Shown here: in pieces, positions 63,254 to 64,000 of the stretch
Position numbering within the stretch: position 1 is the stretch's first letter
Layout: every line of letters starts with the position of its first letter
Assembly: GCF_900142035.1 (NCBI RefSeq)
Contig: NZ_FQZI01000004.1
Location: forward strand, 1 to 64,000
Reading direction: 5' to 3'
Source: Flavobacterium terrae
GTDB lineage: Bacteria; Bacteroidota; Bacteroidia; Flavobacteriales; Flavobacteriaceae
Length of the DNA: 64,000 bases
Notes under the pieces: generated by a model
The model's input: the letters and a program-made list of their open reading frames with translations, nothing else
What the model was told of the DNA's origin: nothing
The model's database searches: none
Translations under genes and position numbers: made by a program

Positions 63254-64000
63254 TTAAAAATTTATTTTTTGATAAGCATTTAGCTTACTCAGATCAAGAA
63301 CCGTCACGGTATCATCTTCATCATCAAACATCTGAACAAACTTTGCTCCATAAATTACTTCCGAAAACATATATGAGGATTTAATTGCAACAGTATTGCT
63401 ATACATCTCATCAAAAGCTTTTATAAAAACAATTATCTCCCCTTCATTTTTTTTAAAATCATCTTCTGTAAATCCATACAAAGGGCTATCTTCAGTAATT
63501 GGATGAACAATTGTCCAACTTAAAGTCAAAGTATTAATTTTGTCGTATTCTATATCTAAATTGAAAAATTTATTTACTTCAACCCCATTTTCTTTTACAG
63601 TCATTCCTAGATTTACCTTTGCTTCTGCATCAATCAAACTGGTATTTTTATGAGGTGTTATCCTCAACATTAAAGCCTTAACTCCTTGAAAAGGAGCAAT
63701 AACTGCATTTTCAGAAAACATAATATGCGCTTTAGGCTTACTAAATCTACCATAAAACAAACCTGTTGCTATGGCAAATGTTAACAAACCAAACAAAGCC
63801 TCTACCGAAGCTGTAAAACTTGCCAAAAAGCCAACTGGACTTATATGTCCGTAACCAACTGTGGTGAATGTTTGTGTACTAAAAAAAAATGCTTGCCCAA
63901 AATCTTCAATAAAACTATTCGGTTTGATCCCCTGTAGATACTGTACCCCAATCAAAGTATAAATACAAGCAAAAGCAAAATTTACTAAAAGATAGAAAAC
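63254..64000 (-). CDS. KirBac-type inward rectifier potassium channel (5' end missing)
   Basis: The frame is open to the right edge of the window (last codon at 64000), so the N-terminus lies outside. A TTG at 63955 is internal, not the start. Visible: part of the first helix, then a pore helix and filter TTVGYGHISPVG, the second helix, and a C-terminal immunoglobulin-like cytoplasmic domain (KAHIMFSENAVIAPFQGVKALMLRI, then TLSWTIVHPITEDSPLYG). Length suggests about 75 residues are missing. Confidence 0.9.
   Translation of the reverse strand, partial: VFYLLVNFAFACIYTLIGVQYLQGIKPNSFIEDFGQAFFFSTQTFTTVGYGHISPVGFLASFTASVEALFGLLTFAIATGLFYGRFSKPKAHIMFSENAVIAPFQGVKALMLRITPHKNTSLIDAEAKVNLGMTVKENGVEVNKFFNLDIEYDKINTLTLSWTIVHPITEDSPLYGFTEDDFKKNEGEIIVFIKAFDEMYSNTVAIKSSYMFSEVIYGAKFVQMFDDEDDTVTVLDLSKLNAYQKINF

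Overview
The window looks like a chromosomal segment of a yellow-pigmented member of the Flavobacteriaceae, most likely Flavobacterium or a close relative. The evidence is an AT-rich sequence, promoters of the Bacteroidetes type (-33 TTG or TTTG, about 20 bp, -7 TAnnTTTG), A-rich leaders with little Shine-Dalgarno signal, type IX secretion (T9SS) C-terminal domains, SprB-type repeats, a split transketolase, a zeaxanthin gene set and several Bacteroidetes-only families (DUF4252, DUF5777). No integrase, transposase, CRISPR array or prophage was seen.

Layout. 1-860: no protein gene. On the minus strand there is an rRNA-type leader and four tandem promoters that fire out of the left edge, followed by a structured repeat element. 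900-4102: thrS-infC-rpmI-rplT translation cluster; infC appears to start with the rare codon ATC. 4233-8143: lipoprotein, rlmF flanked by direct copies of the glsA 3' end, glsA and an exported protein. 8269-10379: membrane protein, histidine kinase and LuxR-type regulator operon. 10469-20829: the most unusual accessory region. It holds three tandem phage-tail-collar-like genes, a periplasmic-binding-fold protein without signal peptide, a formyltransferase, two T9SS-exported proteins sharing a novel-looking domain, a Tat-type exported protein, and an exactly periodic 8 x 243 bp repeat gene. 20872-23561: GT-C/TPR membrane glycosyltransferase with a DPM-synthase-like partner.

23761-34719: housekeeping (dnaB, accA, DMT exporter, lptG-like, tgt, split transketolase, FKBP lipoprotein, S4 protein, methyltransferase, phosphoribosyltransferase, aroK). 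34847-35145: tRNA-Lys, tRNA-Lys, tRNA-Leu. 35174-40090: carotenoid locus crtY / CarH-like B12-binding MerR regulator / crtI-crtB-crtZ. Its promoters share a TTTGTTTAA box. 40117-42195: ECF sigma, anti-sigma-like and two DUF4252 genes behind an ECF-type promoter. 42297-53764: S41 protease, then a cobalamin salvage region: riboswitch-btuB, cobC, cobS, a bluB-cobT fusion, a DUF71 ATPase, cobU, and divergent btuF-btuC-btuD. A 36-codon membrane-protein gene sits between cobC and the riboswitch.

53829-64000: mixed genes: dienelactone hydrolase, acyltransferase, trmL, an rluE-type pseudouridine synthase, a GT39 glycosyltransferase, rmuC, thioesterase, HMA protein, a DUF5777-cytochrome-YceI set, and a KirBac-type channel cut by the right edge.

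How parts fit: the carotenoid genes encode the steps from GGPP to zeaxanthin, and their adjacent regulator has the residues expected for adenosylcobalamin-dependent light sensing. The nearby B12 uptake and lower-ligand assembly genes would supply that cofactor. The T9SS proteins, the tail-collar proteins and the glycosyltransferase pair suggest a cell-surface function in the 10-24 kb region, but this is inference.
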